Shown here: one piece after another, positions 1-8,299 of the stretch
Layout: every line of letters starts with the position of its first letter
Numbering within the stretch: position 1 is the stretch's first letter
Notes under the pieces: generated by a model
Database searches by the model: none
What the model was told of the DNA's origin: nothing
Seen by the model: the letters and a program-made list of their open reading frames with translations, nothing else
DNA from: Syntrophomonas sp.
GTDB lineage: Bacteria; Bacillota; Syntrophomonadia; Syntrophomonadales; Syntrophomonadaceae
Length of the DNA stretch: 64,000 nucleotides
Reading direction: 5' to 3'
Assembly: GCA_016841245.1 (NCBI GenBank)
Contig: JAENZN010000002.1
Location: forward strand, 182,344 to 246,343
Program-made: the position numbers and the translations under genes

Positions 1-735
1 TTCATTACGTAAGCGCTGAAGAGGTTGGGGTAGTCCAAATTGTTGGGTGAGCTCCGCTAATAAAGGTATACTTCCGATAAATTCGGAAGTTTCCCGGGCG
101 AGATGTTCAATCTCAGGATCATCTTCGGACAGATGTTCTAGCCTGATAATACGTGCCCCATAGTCCAAAGCAATTTGATATTTCTCGGGGTGTGTATTCC
201 AAAACTCGGCCATGTCCCGAAAAGCATCGTGGTAATACTCGCTCCATTGGAAATCATCCAGGATGCCGAATAATTTTTGTTGCTGGTTGTAAATTTCCGG
301 ACAAGTTCGAGCATAGTTTTCAATTTGATCTGCTCCCAGGATCTCAGCCATCTTTTGAAAAGTGGGGGATTCCAAAGAATCTTGATCAAGTTGTACCATG
401 CCCTGGTTCAGCATTTTGTCAATCTTCTCTATGCGCTCTTCAATGTTTTTTTTATCAAGCGTGAGCTCGCTTCGCAGCAACTGCAACACTTCCTGCAAGG
501 TTGCATTATTGTTAATACCACCCAGTATCTCTTTGATGCGTTTGAGATCCAGCCCCAGAGATTTTAAATGTTTGATTAAGCGCATACGATTCAACTCTCC
601 CGGTCCGTATAAACGGTATCCCGAGGCGGTTCGCTCCGGTTTAGGCAGCAAACCTATCTTATGGTAATATCTGACGGTTTTAAGTGTGCTTCCGGTTAAT
701 TTAACGAAATCGCCGATTTTTATCCGGTTCTCCAT
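1..735 (-). CDS. MerR-family (TipA-like) transcriptional regulator, 3' end outside window
   Basis: The frame is open without a stop from the ATG at 735 to the window edge (245 codons). The N-terminus shows a MerR winged-helix (IKIGDFVKLTG, then VRYYHKIGLLPKP, then GYRLY). A long helix with alternating charge follows, like the MerR dimerisation coiled coil. The remaining ~150 residues resemble the TipAS-type ligand-binding half (helical, with paired Trp/Tyr/His such as FQWSEYYHDAF). An alternative ATG at 741 is in frame, but the AGGTGG site sits 7 nt from 735 and only 1 nt from 741, so 735 is preferred. Members of this family activate their own promoter when bound by a small-molecule drug. The ligand here cannot be told. 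The gene points outward from the ICE and may be host DNA or cargo. Confidence 0.85.
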   Translation of the reverse strand, partial: MENRIKIGDFVKLTGSTLKTVRYYHKIGLLPKPERTASGYRLYGPGELNRMRLIKHLKSLGLDLKRIKEILGGINNNATLQEVLQLLRSELTLDKKNIEERIEKIDKMLNQGMVQLDQDSLESPTFQKMAEILGADQIENYARTCPEIYNQQQKLFGILDDFQWSEYYHDAFRDMAEFWNTHPEKYQIALDYGARIIRLEHLSEDDPEIEHLARETSEFIGSIPLLAELTQQFGLPQPLQRLRNE

Positions 736-757
736 TGCCATACCACCTTTTAAGTAA

Positions 758-788
758 AGTATAAACCAGGCCCCAGGGGCCGAGTCAA
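758..788 (-). promoter_or_regulatory. MerR-type self-regulated promoter with 19-bp spacer
   Basis: On the minus strand TTGACT (783-788) and TATACT (758-763) are separated by exactly 19 bp. This is the overlong spacing that MerR-family activators correct by twisting DNA. The spacer holds a GC-rich inverted repeat (GGCCCC-A-GGGGCC), the expected operator. It lies 22 bp upstream of the regulator's start. Confidence 0.75.
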
Positions 789-1079
789 TTTTATTTTTGA
801 GAGCATAGAATAGGCTAACCCTAAGCAAATTTATCCATCATTCCATACAGTGATAATAATTTCATTGGATTGTATATGCAATTTTTAGTTCTTCCGCTTA
901 TTTTACTTTTTCATTCTAATGATTAAACGGTGGTCTGCCCATGTAAACTTCAATGAACTAATGTCGGACACACTGTCGTCTGCATCGTCCCATATGATAT
1001 TAAAAAATACTTTGTGTAACTTATCATATCGTTTAGCTTTTGTTGGGGGACTTGTAAAATGATATAGAGTGATATGATA
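789..1079. other. Intergenic region, no recognisable gene
   Basis: AT-rich stretch between the MerR promoter and the Orf9-like gene. This is where the left edge of the ICE should fall. I see no tRNA remnant, integrase arm repeat or clear terminal repeat in it. A minus-strand ORF reaching into the Orf9-like pseudogene was judged spurious. Confidence 0.4.
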
Positions 1080-1431
1080 ATGCGTAACGAAGGTAAATAC
1101 GACTTTTCGGCTTTCGGGCAGGCTATAAAAGAAGCGCGGGAAAGCAAAGGCTGGACACAGGAACGGTTGGCACAGGAAGTGGTTCTTGCGCCTCGTTACA
1201 TTATGTCCATTGAAAACAAAGGGCAGCACCTCAAGCTTTCAGGTTTTTTATGAGCTTGTCACCTTATTTCACATATCGGTAGATCAATTCTTTTTTCCAG
1301 ATACCGACGCGGAAAAAGCAACGCGCCGCCGCCAGCTTGAAAGTCAACTTGACGGATTAGAGGAAGCGGATTTAATTATCATGGCGGCTACCGCAAAGGG
1401 GATACAGGAAGCCAAAGGAACGGGGGAATAA
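1080..1431 (+). pseudogene. Tn916 Orf9-like XRE-family repressor, frameshifted
   Basis: The first frame from the ATG at 1080 encodes a Cro/C1-type helix-turn-helix (FGQAIKEARESKGWTQERLA, then APRYIMSIENKGQH) and then runs into TGA at about 1252. From about 1229 the next frame continues the same protein (SFQVFYELVTLFHISVDQFF, then STRRRQ-like and an ATAKGIQEAKGTGE tail). The break fits loss of one C in a run that should read CACCCTCA. In Tn916 Orf9 represses the orf7/orf8 promoter. The gene is the only backbone ICE gene on the plus strand, as expected for Orf9. If the lesion is real, repression of the sigma-like regulator would be lost. A sequencing error remains possible. Confidence 0.8.
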
Positions 1432-1469
1432 AATCTCCCGCTTTCTTTTTTAAATTGAGCTTATGTATG

Positions 1470-1503
1470 AAACGCCGTAACCTCATAGATTGCGGCGTTT
1501 TTC
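1470..1503. terminator. Bidirectional terminator between orf9-like and radC-like genes
   Basis: Stem AACGCCG / CGGCGTT with a 16-nt loop is followed by TTTTT on the plus strand and preceded by A residues. It lies between convergent genes (orf9-like + and radC-like -) and can serve both. Confidence 0.65.
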
Positions 1504-1609
1504 CTGCGTCTAAAATCAGAAAAAATAACTTGTGTTCCTGTTTGCCAAAAAAGAAGATTCTAGCTCATAGGCGGGATAGATATTTGTATCACATTTTGGA
1601 TTTCGGTCA

Positions 1610-2308
1610 TTAGCGGGTATTTTGAAATCTATTTCGCTTTTCAGCTATGGGTATTGCGCCTAATGCAATCGGTTCATAATTTGCTTTATCTTTGCAGTGG
1701 TCAGGTATGCTTCCTCTTTCTGCCATAGAAGAATAGTTTCCGCTACCCACAATAATGTGATCTAGGACTTTGATCTCCAAAGGATGAAAAATATCTACAA
1801 TTCTCTGGGTCATTGCTTTATCTTCCGGGGAAAATTTTTGGGAGCCTCCGGGATGGTTATGGGCCAGAATGACCGCATTGCAATCACAGGCCAAGGCGTA
1901 CTTTAATATTTCCCTTGGATAAACGGCTGTCTGACCAACACTCCCTTCCGACATGGTTTTTATTTCGATGACGTTATTGCCCCTGTCTAGAAAAGCGACC
2001 ATAAATCGTTCTTTATCTTTCATCCCGCTTAAGATGGCGTAAAAATATTGGCCTGCCGCAGTTGATGAATTGAAAATAATTTTTTCATTGCTCTCATAGA
2101 TTTTCAAAAGGTTGTAGGAGGCAATGAACTCGTTGAGCAGTCCGATCTTTTCGAGCTGCTTTTCATTTGGTTCCATAATGCGGGGATGTTCCAAGATGTT
2201 AAAGGGGTTGTTTTGTTTTACATACTGCTGAACCTTTTTGGAGGGCAGACCTGTTAATGCGGTCAGCCCTTTTAGAAATTTTTCGGTATGCAGTGTGTCT
2301 GGCCTCAT
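1610..2308 (-). CDS. RadC-like JAB/MPN domain protein of ICE
   Basis: The 232-residue protein ends in a RadC-type JAB1/MPN domain. The metal-binding JAMM motif is visible as HNHPGG followed by SPED (about residues 147-160), with an upstream Glu expected near GNNVIEIKTMSEG. An N-terminal helical region of about 60 residues replaces the usual helix-hairpin-helix domain. ICE- and plasmid-borne RadC-like proteins are common but their biochemical role is unsettled (DNA repair, deubiquitinase-like fold). It starts 1 nt after the stop of the preceding small gene and is probably co-translated with it. It is the last gene of the ICE transfer module. Confidence 0.85.
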   Translation of the reverse strand: MRPDTLHTEKFLKGLTALTGLPSKKVQQYVKQNNPFNILEHPRIMEPNEKQLEKIGLLNEFIASYNLLKIYESNEKIIFNSSTAAGQYFYAILSGMKDKERFMVAFLDRGNNVIEIKTMSEGSVGQTAVYPREILKYALACDCNAVILAHNHPGGSQKFSPEDKAMTQRIVDIFHPLEIKVLDHIIVGSGNYSSMAERGSIPDHCKDKANYEPIALGAIPIAEKRNRFQNTR

Positions 2309-2309
2309 G

Positions 2310-2546
2310 TTATAACCGCCCCCCTTTGTCGTCCATTATCTCAATTAAGGCTTGTATACTTTGCAGCTTCTCGGAAGTCTCAGGAGATAAGTCCGCCGAT
2401 TCAAGGTGTTGAAAAAAGCTTTTGATTCCCGTGCGTTGAAAGCATTTTTCAATTTCTTCTTCCGTATCTGCATCCAAGTCAAGCAATTCAGCCAATAACC
2501 CCGCGCACTTTCTATATTCCGTCACCCTTAATTTTTCTAAATTCAT
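2310..2546 (-). CDS. Small acidic ICE protein, unknown function
   Basis: The product is 78 residues, rich in Glu/Asp/Leu and entirely helical by composition (RKCAGLLAELLDLDADTEEE). There is no signal peptide or membrane segment. It overlaps no other gene, is followed after 1 nt by the RadC-like gene and is in the same orientation, so the two form a pair. No family is recognised. Its conserved position next to radC in such elements suggests an accessory role, but nothing in the sequence shows one. Confidence 0.6.
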   Translation of the reverse strand: MNLEKLRVTEYRKCAGLLAELLDLDADTEEEIEKCFQRTGIKSFFQHLESADLSPETSEKLQSIQALIEIMDDKGGRL

Positions 2547-2627
2547 CTCTTTTTCCGCCTTCCCTATGGTTTAGTCAAAAATTATTATGTCTGATTTCCT
2601 ATGGACAGAGTAATATTCATAATTCAA

Positions 2628-2656
2628 TAAAAGCCCCGTATATTAGTACATGGGGC
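2628..2656 (-). terminator. Rho-independent terminator after the transfer operon
   Basis: On the minus strand GCCCC (complement of 2652-2656) pairs with GGGGC (complement of 2633-2637) over a 14-nt loop and is followed by TTTTATT. It lies 145 bp past the stop of the M23 peptidase gene and ahead of the small acidic gene, closing the main transfer operon. Confidence 0.65.
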
Positions 2657-2798
2657 ATGGAGAAAGGAACAAAAACAACCCATTGGAACAATATTAGGAA
2701 CGGATGCTCAAAGTTTTATTTATGCAGCCGTTCCCACATTTGTATTTGGATTGCCCCTTCAAATCTAAAGCAGGACGCAGCTTTCCTCACACTGTTTT

Positions 2799-4796
2799 TT
2801 ACCATGCCGCCGTATAATTGGAGAAATACAGCAGGGGGTCAACCCTGGTACCGCCGACATAAACCTCAAAATGCAGATGCGGGCCTGTGGACAATCCCGT
2901 GCTGCCCACGAAGCCAATGGTCTGACCCTGCGTCACCGTCTGCCCGACAGCGGCGCTCATTTGGCTCATGTGGGCGTAAAGGGTATTATTGCCGTTGCCG
3001 TGATCGATGATGATATAGTTTCCATAGCCGCCCGCATCGTAAGCGGCGGTTGTGACCACGCCGTCTGCGGCAGCCAGGATCGCCGTTCCGTATCCCGCAC
3101 CGATGTCGATACCGGTATGGGTTTTGTAAATGCCCAGAATGGGATGCAGCCTGGTGCCAAAAAAGGAAGTTACATAGTCACTGGCGGTGCTGGGCCAGAT
3201 ATAAAAGCCCTCCGCAATAACCTCCGTCCCGTCCCCCAGGTGTCCCAACCCCGTGATCAGGGCCAGATAATACTGGTCGTATGCGCCGCTCAGAAGTTCC
3301 TCCAGCAGTTCGTTTTGGTTGTCGTTAAAGTCGTAGATTTCTGCCTGTTCCCCTGCGGTTCGCTGGGTGATGATGATATGCAGAATGCGCTCGTACCACG
3401 TTCCCCCGTCGCTGTCGGTATGCTTCACGGTTTCTATCCAGTGGTCGATTTCTGTCATATCCCAAAACACTTCCCGGATAAGGTCAACACGGGTCTGGTC
3501 AATGGTGAAAACATCCATGCCCTCGTCGGTCATGGCGGTTTTGACGGCGAACACGGCCAGAATGTCTATCCAGATATTGCCCCGGCTGCCTCCGGTGCCG
3601 ACGTACTGAACATCCAGCCTATCCCATGTGTTGTCGTTCTTGATTTCCTCTATCCGCTGATTGTATTCCTCATTCACTTCCTGTATCACCACGGAGACGG
3701 GTGTTACCTCCGCATCCTTGTTCTCATCGGAAAAGAGAAGGCCAAAGGGAGACGCAAACAAGGCAGCTACGGCGATAATAATCAGGAACAGGGCAAGAAC
3801 GGCCCCGCCTGAGCCCACCAGTGCGATCAGGCTCTTGGTCAGTACAGCGGCGGCTTTAACGGTCAATTCCGCCATATGAATCGTGAATTTGGCGGTGGCC
3901 CTTGCTGTCTGCGCTGCCCGTTGCACCGCTTTAGCGGTGGCCTGCGCGGTTTTGGGGGCGGCTTTAGCCGCCGTCTGAGAGGTTTTTGCAGCGGTCTTGG
4001 CGGTTTGCCCGGAGATCTTGACCGATTTTCGCGCCGTTTTAATGGTGCCCTTGGTAGTTTCCTTGACCGCTTTGCTGCCGGACCGGGCGGATGGTCGGAA
4101 GGTGCGAGTGCCGCCAATGCCGGTTGGGAAGGTATGCCGTGTTGTATTTCCGCCTGATCTGAACACAGGACTTGGGATGGCCTGGGCGGTTTTGGCTTCC
4201 GCCGGCTGAATTTCTCTGTTTAGGGTAAACCGCGCCTTTGCCCGGCTCTGAACAAACCGCCGTTTCGCCAATTCGTTGGGCTTGGCCAGGGTATATTTTC
4301 GTTTGCGTCTTTCCTTCGCTTTGAATGGGGCGACTTTTCGCTGGGCCGATTGTTTGGCCTGTGCGGGCGCGGGGTACTGCTCTGGTAATTTTCCGGCTTT
4401 GGGCGAGGCAGCTTGCTGTCCTTGAGGGGAATCGGTGCTCCGGCGCGTTTGGGGACTGCCTGGTTCGGATAGGGAGGACGTCTGCTCCGTAGCATGGCCG
4501 TCGCCAGCGTCGGCGTAATGGCTGTCCGCAGGAGGATTGCGGCGTTCCTTGATTTTTTGAACCGCCTTTTGGCTCTGACGCCCCATCGTATGAACAACTT
4601 CATTGCCGACCGTTTCCACGCTTTCCTTTGCCTTATCCTCGGCATACGCCAGATAGCTGTCGTGTTCCGGTTCCTGCGTCCGCTCAGCCTGGTCCTTGGT
4701 CCGGATAAAAGCGTTTTTCGCCCTGCGGGTCACATCGAGGCTTTTGTCCAGCGTTTTGATATCCTTGACGGTGGCTTTGGTTTTGATGTCTTTCAA
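2799..4796 (-). CDS. Membrane-anchored M23 peptidase, conjugative cell-wall hydrolase
   Basis: The long N-terminal half (about 320 residues) is basic, low-complexity and Ala/Lys-rich (repeats of the type KTAAKTSQTAAKAAPKTAQA) and should be cytoplasmic. One strong membrane segment follows (AVLALFLIIIAVAALFAS, about residues 335-355). Outside are a CD1108-like region and a C-terminal LytM/M23 domain with HTGID, AHM and HLHFE, the zinc ligands and catalytic His. Such enzymes cut peptidoglycan so that the transfer channel can assemble (VirB1 role). The open frame begins with TTG at 4805, directly against GGAGG. The in-frame TTG at 4796 has the normal 9-nt spacing and is preferred. It is last in the VirB4 operon. 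Confidence 0.85.
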   Translation of the reverse strand: MKDIKTKATVKDIKTLDKSLDVTRRAKNAFIRTKDQAERTQEPEHDSYLAYAEDKAKESVETVGNEVVHTMGRQSQKAVQKIKERRNPPADSHYADAGDGHATEQTSSLSEPGSPQTRRSTDSPQGQQAASPKAGKLPEQYPAPAQAKQSAQRKVAPFKAKERRKRKYTLAKPNELAKRRFVQSRAKARFTLNREIQPAEAKTAQAIPSPVFRSGGNTTRHTFPTGIGGTRTFRPSARSGSKAVKETTKGTIKTARKSVKISGQTAKTAAKTSQTAAKAAPKTAQATAKAVQRAAQTARATAKFTIHMAELTVKAAAVLTKSLIALVGSGGAVLALFLIIIAVAALFASPFGLLFSDENKDAEVTPVSVVIQEVNEEYNQRIEEIKNDNTWDRLDVQYVGTGGSRGNIWIDILAVFAVKTAMTDEGMDVFTIDQTRVDLIREVFWDMTEIDHWIETVKHTDSDGGTWYERILHIIITQRTAGEQAEIYDFNDNQNELLEELLSGAYDQYYLALITGLGHLGDGTEVIAEGFYIWPSTASDYVTSFFGTRLHPILGIYKTHTGIDIGAGYGTAILAAADGVVTTAAYDAGGYGNYIIIDHGNGNNTLYAHMSQMSAAVGQTVTQGQTIGFVGSTGLSTGPHLHFEVYVGGTRVDPLLYFSNYTAAW

Positions 4797-4826
4797 CGTG
4801 TCCAACCTCCTTCCAGGGTTTACTGA

Positions 4827-5234
4827 CTACCGCGCCTTTGCAAAAATATGGGGCGCGGTGCGTTCCAAGCTCCGGCAATATTTGGGATAGCGCAGCCGGA
4901 TGGCTTCAAAAAAGTAGGGGGCAAATCCGCAGTCAAACAGCTCGTAGGGCGCGGAACGGTTTTCTTTTCCTTCTTCCGTCCAGCCGTTCCAGAGGTTGAA
5001 GGCCAGGCGGCACAAGCGGCGAGTTCCACCTGTCTGCCAGGCCGCCGCAAGGCCCTCCGGCCTGATGCCGTCCTCCTCGAAATCAAAGAGGGTATGGATG
5101 TTACGCCTCGTTTCCGGGCAGATGCCCATTGTATAAAAAAACGCCCGGTGATAGGTGTCATCATTGCAGGTTTTGGCCAGCATTTCGCTAAAAAAAGCCT
5201 TGTGTTCCCTGCCTGCGAACAAGATGGTTTCCAT
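4827..5234 (-). CDS. DUF6075-type ICE protein
   Basis: A soluble protein of 135 residues with Cys, His, Phe and Trp clusters (FFYTMGICPETRRNIHTLF; RRLCRLAFNLWNGW; YELFDCGFAPYFFEAIR). It matches the small family regularly found between VirB4 and the cell-wall hydrolase in Tn1549-like elements. No catalytic motif is evident. The frame opens earlier (TTG at 5252), but that codon lies inside the AAGGAGG site, which is spaced 8 nt from the ATG at 5234. Function unknown, presumably accessory to mating-channel assembly. Confidence 0.7.
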   Translation of the reverse strand: METILFAGREHKAFFSEMLAKTCNDDTYHRAFFYTMGICPETRRNIHTLFDFEEDGIRPEGLAAAWQTGGTRRLCRLAFNLWNGWTEEGKENRSAPYELFDCGFAPYFFEAIRLRYPKYCRSLERTAPHIFAKAR

Positions 5235-5310
5235 TTTGTTTTCCTCCTTCAAAGTAAATGAACGGCTGACCGGAAAATTACGGCCAGCCGTTGGTGCTTT
5301 GCCGCCTAAT

Positions 5311-7647
5311 TCAGCCCTGGGCCTGTTCGCCCGGCTTGGTGGTCATCAGGTTATAGAGCTTGGTATTGCGCGGGAATTGGTCGGTAAAGGGCACCAGGGA
5401 ACTGCCCACCTTGATAAGCCCGTTGCCCGCGTCCACGTTGGTAATGTAAGAAAGCTGGAGATCGGAAATGTTCAGGAGCTTGGCAAGCTCTATTCTGTCC
5501 GTGGAAGCCTGGTTGAGCATAACGATGAATTCGCTGTTAGCTAGCATGGTCCGGGCCGTATGCGATTGTAACAGGTCGTCTACGTTTTGGGTGATCCCTG
5601 TGCAAAATGCGCCGTACTTACGCACCCGCTTCCAGAGGGTAAACAGGAAGTTGGCGCTGTACTCATGCTGGAACAGGAGATATATTTCATCAATAATGAT
5701 GAAGGTGTTTTTTCCCTTTGCCCGGTTTTGGGTGATGCGATTCAGGATGCTGTCCAATACGACAAGCATCCCGATGGGAAGAAGCTGCTTGCCTAAATCC
5801 AGAATGTCGTAGCAGACCAGGCGGCTGGTCACGTCCACGTTGGTGAGCTTGGCAAAGGTGTTCAGGCTGCCGGAGGTAAAAAGCTCGATAGCCAGTGCGA
5901 TTTCCTGAGCCTCCGGCTCCGCTTGCTTCAGTAACTCGGCATGGAAGTCCTGCAAGGTGGGTGTTTTTCCCTTAAAATTGCTTTGCAGGTATTTTCGATA
6001 GACATTGGCGGTGCAGCGGTCGATCAGGGATTTCTGCTTTGCCCCCAGGTTCTGACCGCCGATAAGCTGCTCGCACAGGGATAGGACAAATTCCGATTTC
6101 AAGATGACCGGGTTTGCGCCATCGCCGTAATCCTTGCTCATATCCATTGCATTGATGTGGTTTGGAGAGGTCGCGGAAATATGGATGATCTCACCGCCCA
6201 TCGCTTTGACAAGGGAGGAATACTCCCTTTCCGGATCAATCAGTATAATGTCGTCGTCGCTGGAAAGAATCTGATTGACAATTTCCCGCTTGGCCGTGAA
6301 CGATTTGCCGGAACCGGAAACACCGAGGATGAAGCTGTTGCCGTTTAGCAAATGCTTGCGATTGGCAATGATCATGTTCTTTGAGATGACATTCTGACCG
6401 TAGTAAATGCCGCCGCTATGGGCGATTTCCTGCGCCCGGAAAGGGATGAACACTGCCGTGCTTTCGGTGGTTAGGGTCCGGATGGCGTGAATTTTGCGCA
6501 GGCCGTAGGGCAGCGCCGTGTTCAGGCCGTCCATCTGCTGCCAGGTCAGGGGTGAAAACTGGCACAAGTGCTTTCTGGCCGTGGTCAGCAAAATTTCCGT
6601 GTCGCTGTCAAGCTGCTCCTTGCTGTCCGCGATATGCACCATCGTCAAAACGGCGAACATCATGCGCTGGTCGCGGGTGGTCAGATCGTCCAGAAATTCT
6701 TTGCTCTCTTTTCTTTGCTGTTCCATGTCGTAAGGAACAACAGCGGAAAAGTTATTATTTTGATTCTGTCTTCGTTGCCAGTTGGTGATGTTGGTTTCCA
6801 CGCCCAGCAGCCGGTTTTCCACCTCCCGCACGGCCTCGTCGGTGGGGATGGGGATGATGTCCATAGATAGCATTATGCTGCGGTTTAAGTCGCACAGCTC
6901 GGTCACCATGCTGTCCTTGATGAAGCTGGCGTACTCTCGCAGAAAAATGACTCGTCCAAACCTGTTGCCCATGCGGAAATAGTCACGCTCAAACTCCAAG
7001 GTGTCGGGGCAGATATAGTCCTTGAAGTCGTGTCCCTTGCGCATGGTTTCGGAGAGGTCGAAACGGAAAAACGTTTCCTCACCAGCCCGGAAAAAGTCGT
7101 GCAGGATTCTCAGGCGGTCAGTGGCATCCAGTTCCACGCATTTAGAGCCCAGGTGGGAAAAGTGGGTGATCAGGTCCGTGCCGACGCGGGAAAAGTAGTT
7201 TCGCGCCTCCTCGATGCTTTTTTTCGCTACCGACACGGTGACGTATTTGTCCTGCACGATGCTGTTCGCGCCGGTGGCCTTCTCCAAAAGCATTCGGTTG
7301 TATTCCCTGCGGTATTCGTCCAGGGAGTCCTCCCGGAGGGGGATCAGAATGGAGTTTTCAAAGTCCGTCTTGTTCAGGCGGCGGTTGTTGATGGTGATTT
7401 TGGTGGTCGCGCCGCTGTCAAAGGAATTCAAAAGCTCTGAATAGGAGAGAAACATGGCTTCCTTGTCCTCCTTGGAGGCCACGGCGTAATTGATGTCCTC
7501 AAAGCGAAAGGTCCGGGAAAACTTATTGTCTACCTGAAAAATCCCCTCCGGCCAGATGGCGCGGATGGGGATGGCCTGTTGTACGCCCTTGGGGACAACA
7601 AACCTTTCCTTGTCCTGCTTCATGATTTTTTGCAGGGTTTTAATCAT
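5311..7647 (-). CDS. virB4: VirB4-type conjugation ATPase
   Basis: The 778-residue protein has the VirB4/TraC layout: an N-terminal domain of about 400 residues and a C-terminal RecA-like motor. Walker A is GVSGSGKSFT near residue 443. Walker B is FIIIDEIYLLF near residue 650. ITQNVDDLL looks like the sensor/arginine region. No transmembrane helix is evident, so it probably docks at the inner face of the channel via PrgI/VirB3-like and VirB6-like partners. The start overlaps the end of the PrgI gene by 8 bp, indicating translational coupling. It would power substrate movement or channel assembly of the type IV secretion system. Confidence 0.95.
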   Translation of the reverse strand: MIKTLQKIMKQDKERFVVPKGVQQAIPIRAIWPEGIFQVDNKFSRTFRFEDINYAVASKEDKEAMFLSYSELLNSFDSGATTKITINNRRLNKTDFENSILIPLREDSLDEYRREYNRMLLEKATGANSIVQDKYVTVSVAKKSIEEARNYFSRVGTDLITHFSHLGSKCVELDATDRLRILHDFFRAGEETFFRFDLSETMRKGHDFKDYICPDTLEFERDYFRMGNRFGRVIFLREYASFIKDSMVTELCDLNRSIMLSMDIIPIPTDEAVREVENRLLGVETNITNWQRRQNQNNNFSAVVPYDMEQQRKESKEFLDDLTTRDQRMMFAVLTMVHIADSKEQLDSDTEILLTTARKHLCQFSPLTWQQMDGLNTALPYGLRKIHAIRTLTTESTAVFIPFRAQEIAHSGGIYYGQNVISKNMIIANRKHLLNGNSFILGVSGSGKSFTAKREIVNQILSSDDDIILIDPEREYSSLVKAMGGEIIHISATSPNHINAMDMSKDYGDGANPVILKSEFVLSLCEQLIGGQNLGAKQKSLIDRCTANVYRKYLQSNFKGKTPTLQDFHAELLKQAEPEAQEIALAIELFTSGSLNTFAKLTNVDVTSRLVCYDILDLGKQLLPIGMLVVLDSILNRITQNRAKGKNTFIIIDEIYLLFQHEYSANFLFTLWKRVRKYGAFCTGITQNVDDLLQSHTARTMLANSEFIVMLNQASTDRIELAKLLNISDLQLSYITNVDAGNGLIKVGSSLVPFTDQFPRNTKLYNLMTTKPGEQAQG

Positions 7648-8005
7648 GGTGTTTCCATGCCTCCTTTTCGCGTTTTTCCAGGGCGGGCTTCAGGGCTTCG
7701 TAATAGATGTTGGTCGGATGAAAGGTCAGGCGCTTGGGCAGGAGAAATTCCGACTTAAGGTAGGCCCAGAGAAATTGCTCCGCCGTCATGCCGTGGTATT
7801 GAATGAAACCGAGGGCGGCAAAGGGGGCAGCCCCCAGAATGCACATCCAGCTTACAGTTTCCGTGCCGAAGAAGCTGCGCAAGCCGAAGTAGATGCCGAT
7901 GGCTACGATGACGGCCAGAACAGAAAAAATGAACTGCCGCATGGACAGTCCAAAAAACAAGCTCTCGGTATAGTCCCGGATTTCCCGGTTAATCTTGACT
8001 TCCAA
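7640..8005 (-). CDS. PrgI-family membrane protein (VirB3-like)
   Basis: In this 121-residue product two membrane helices (FIFSVLAVIVAIGIYFGL and VSWMCILGAAPFAALGFI) follow a short cytoplasmic N-terminus (EVKINREIRDYTESLFFGLS), the hallmark start of the PrgI family. The C-terminal 40 residues are cytoplasmic. PrgI proteins sit directly upstream of VirB4 in Gram-positive conjugation systems and are regarded as VirB3 equivalents that anchor VirB4. Here the reading frames overlap by 8 bp. Confidence 0.9.
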   Translation of the reverse strand: MEVKINREIRDYTESLFFGLSMRQFIFSVLAVIVAIGIYFGLRSFFGTETVSWMCILGAAPFAALGFIQYHGMTAEQFLWAYLKSEFLLPKRLTFHPTNIYYEALKPALEKREKEAWKHHD

Positions 8006-8066
8006 AATATCATCACCTCCACAAAAAATAGCGTTTCTTTAACGAAGCGCCATCGGATTGTCGGTC

Positions 8067-8264
8067 TTATCGTTCCTGCTGGATTTTCCTGTGCCGTTCT
8101 TGCTCTTTAGTTACCTTAACTACCAAGGCGTCAACCTTGCGGTTCTGCGCCATAAATGCCTCATCTTGGGTAAGGGGAACACCGTTTTTCAAGGCTTCCT
8201 CCCCAAGCCTGTTGAGTTTTTCCCTTTCTTTTTCCAGCTTTTCATTGAGAGACGCCTTTTTCAT
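8067..8264 (-). CDS. Small charged coiled-coil ICE protein (DUF3847-like), C-terminal QQER
   Basis: A soluble helical protein of 65 residues (SLNEKLEKEREKLNRLGEEA), resembling the DUF3847 family of conjugative elements. The frame extends upstream to 8303, but AAAGGAG lies 8 nt from the ATG at 8264, which is therefore the start. The protein ends RHRKIQQER, a member of the -ER tail group seen in other backbone proteins. Partners unknown. Its position between VirB6-like and PrgI genes suggests a role tied to transfer. Confidence 0.65.
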   Translation of the reverse strand: MKKASLNEKLEKEREKLNRLGEEALKNGVPLTQDEAFMAQNRKVDALVVKVTKEQERHRKIQQER

Positions 8265-8299
8265 GCTCAAATCTCCTTTGCCTGATTCATTTATTATTA

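Noticed and set aside
903..1229. Minus-strand ORF of 108 codons upstream of the orf9-like gene
   Set aside because: It overlaps the helix-turn-helix coding part of the Orf9-like gene in antisense and shows no family pattern. Its last third is hydrophilic but not recognisable.
2871..3812. Plus-strand ORF of 313 codons
   Set aside because: Antisense shadow of the M23 peptidase gene, no ribosome site, no recognisable domain.
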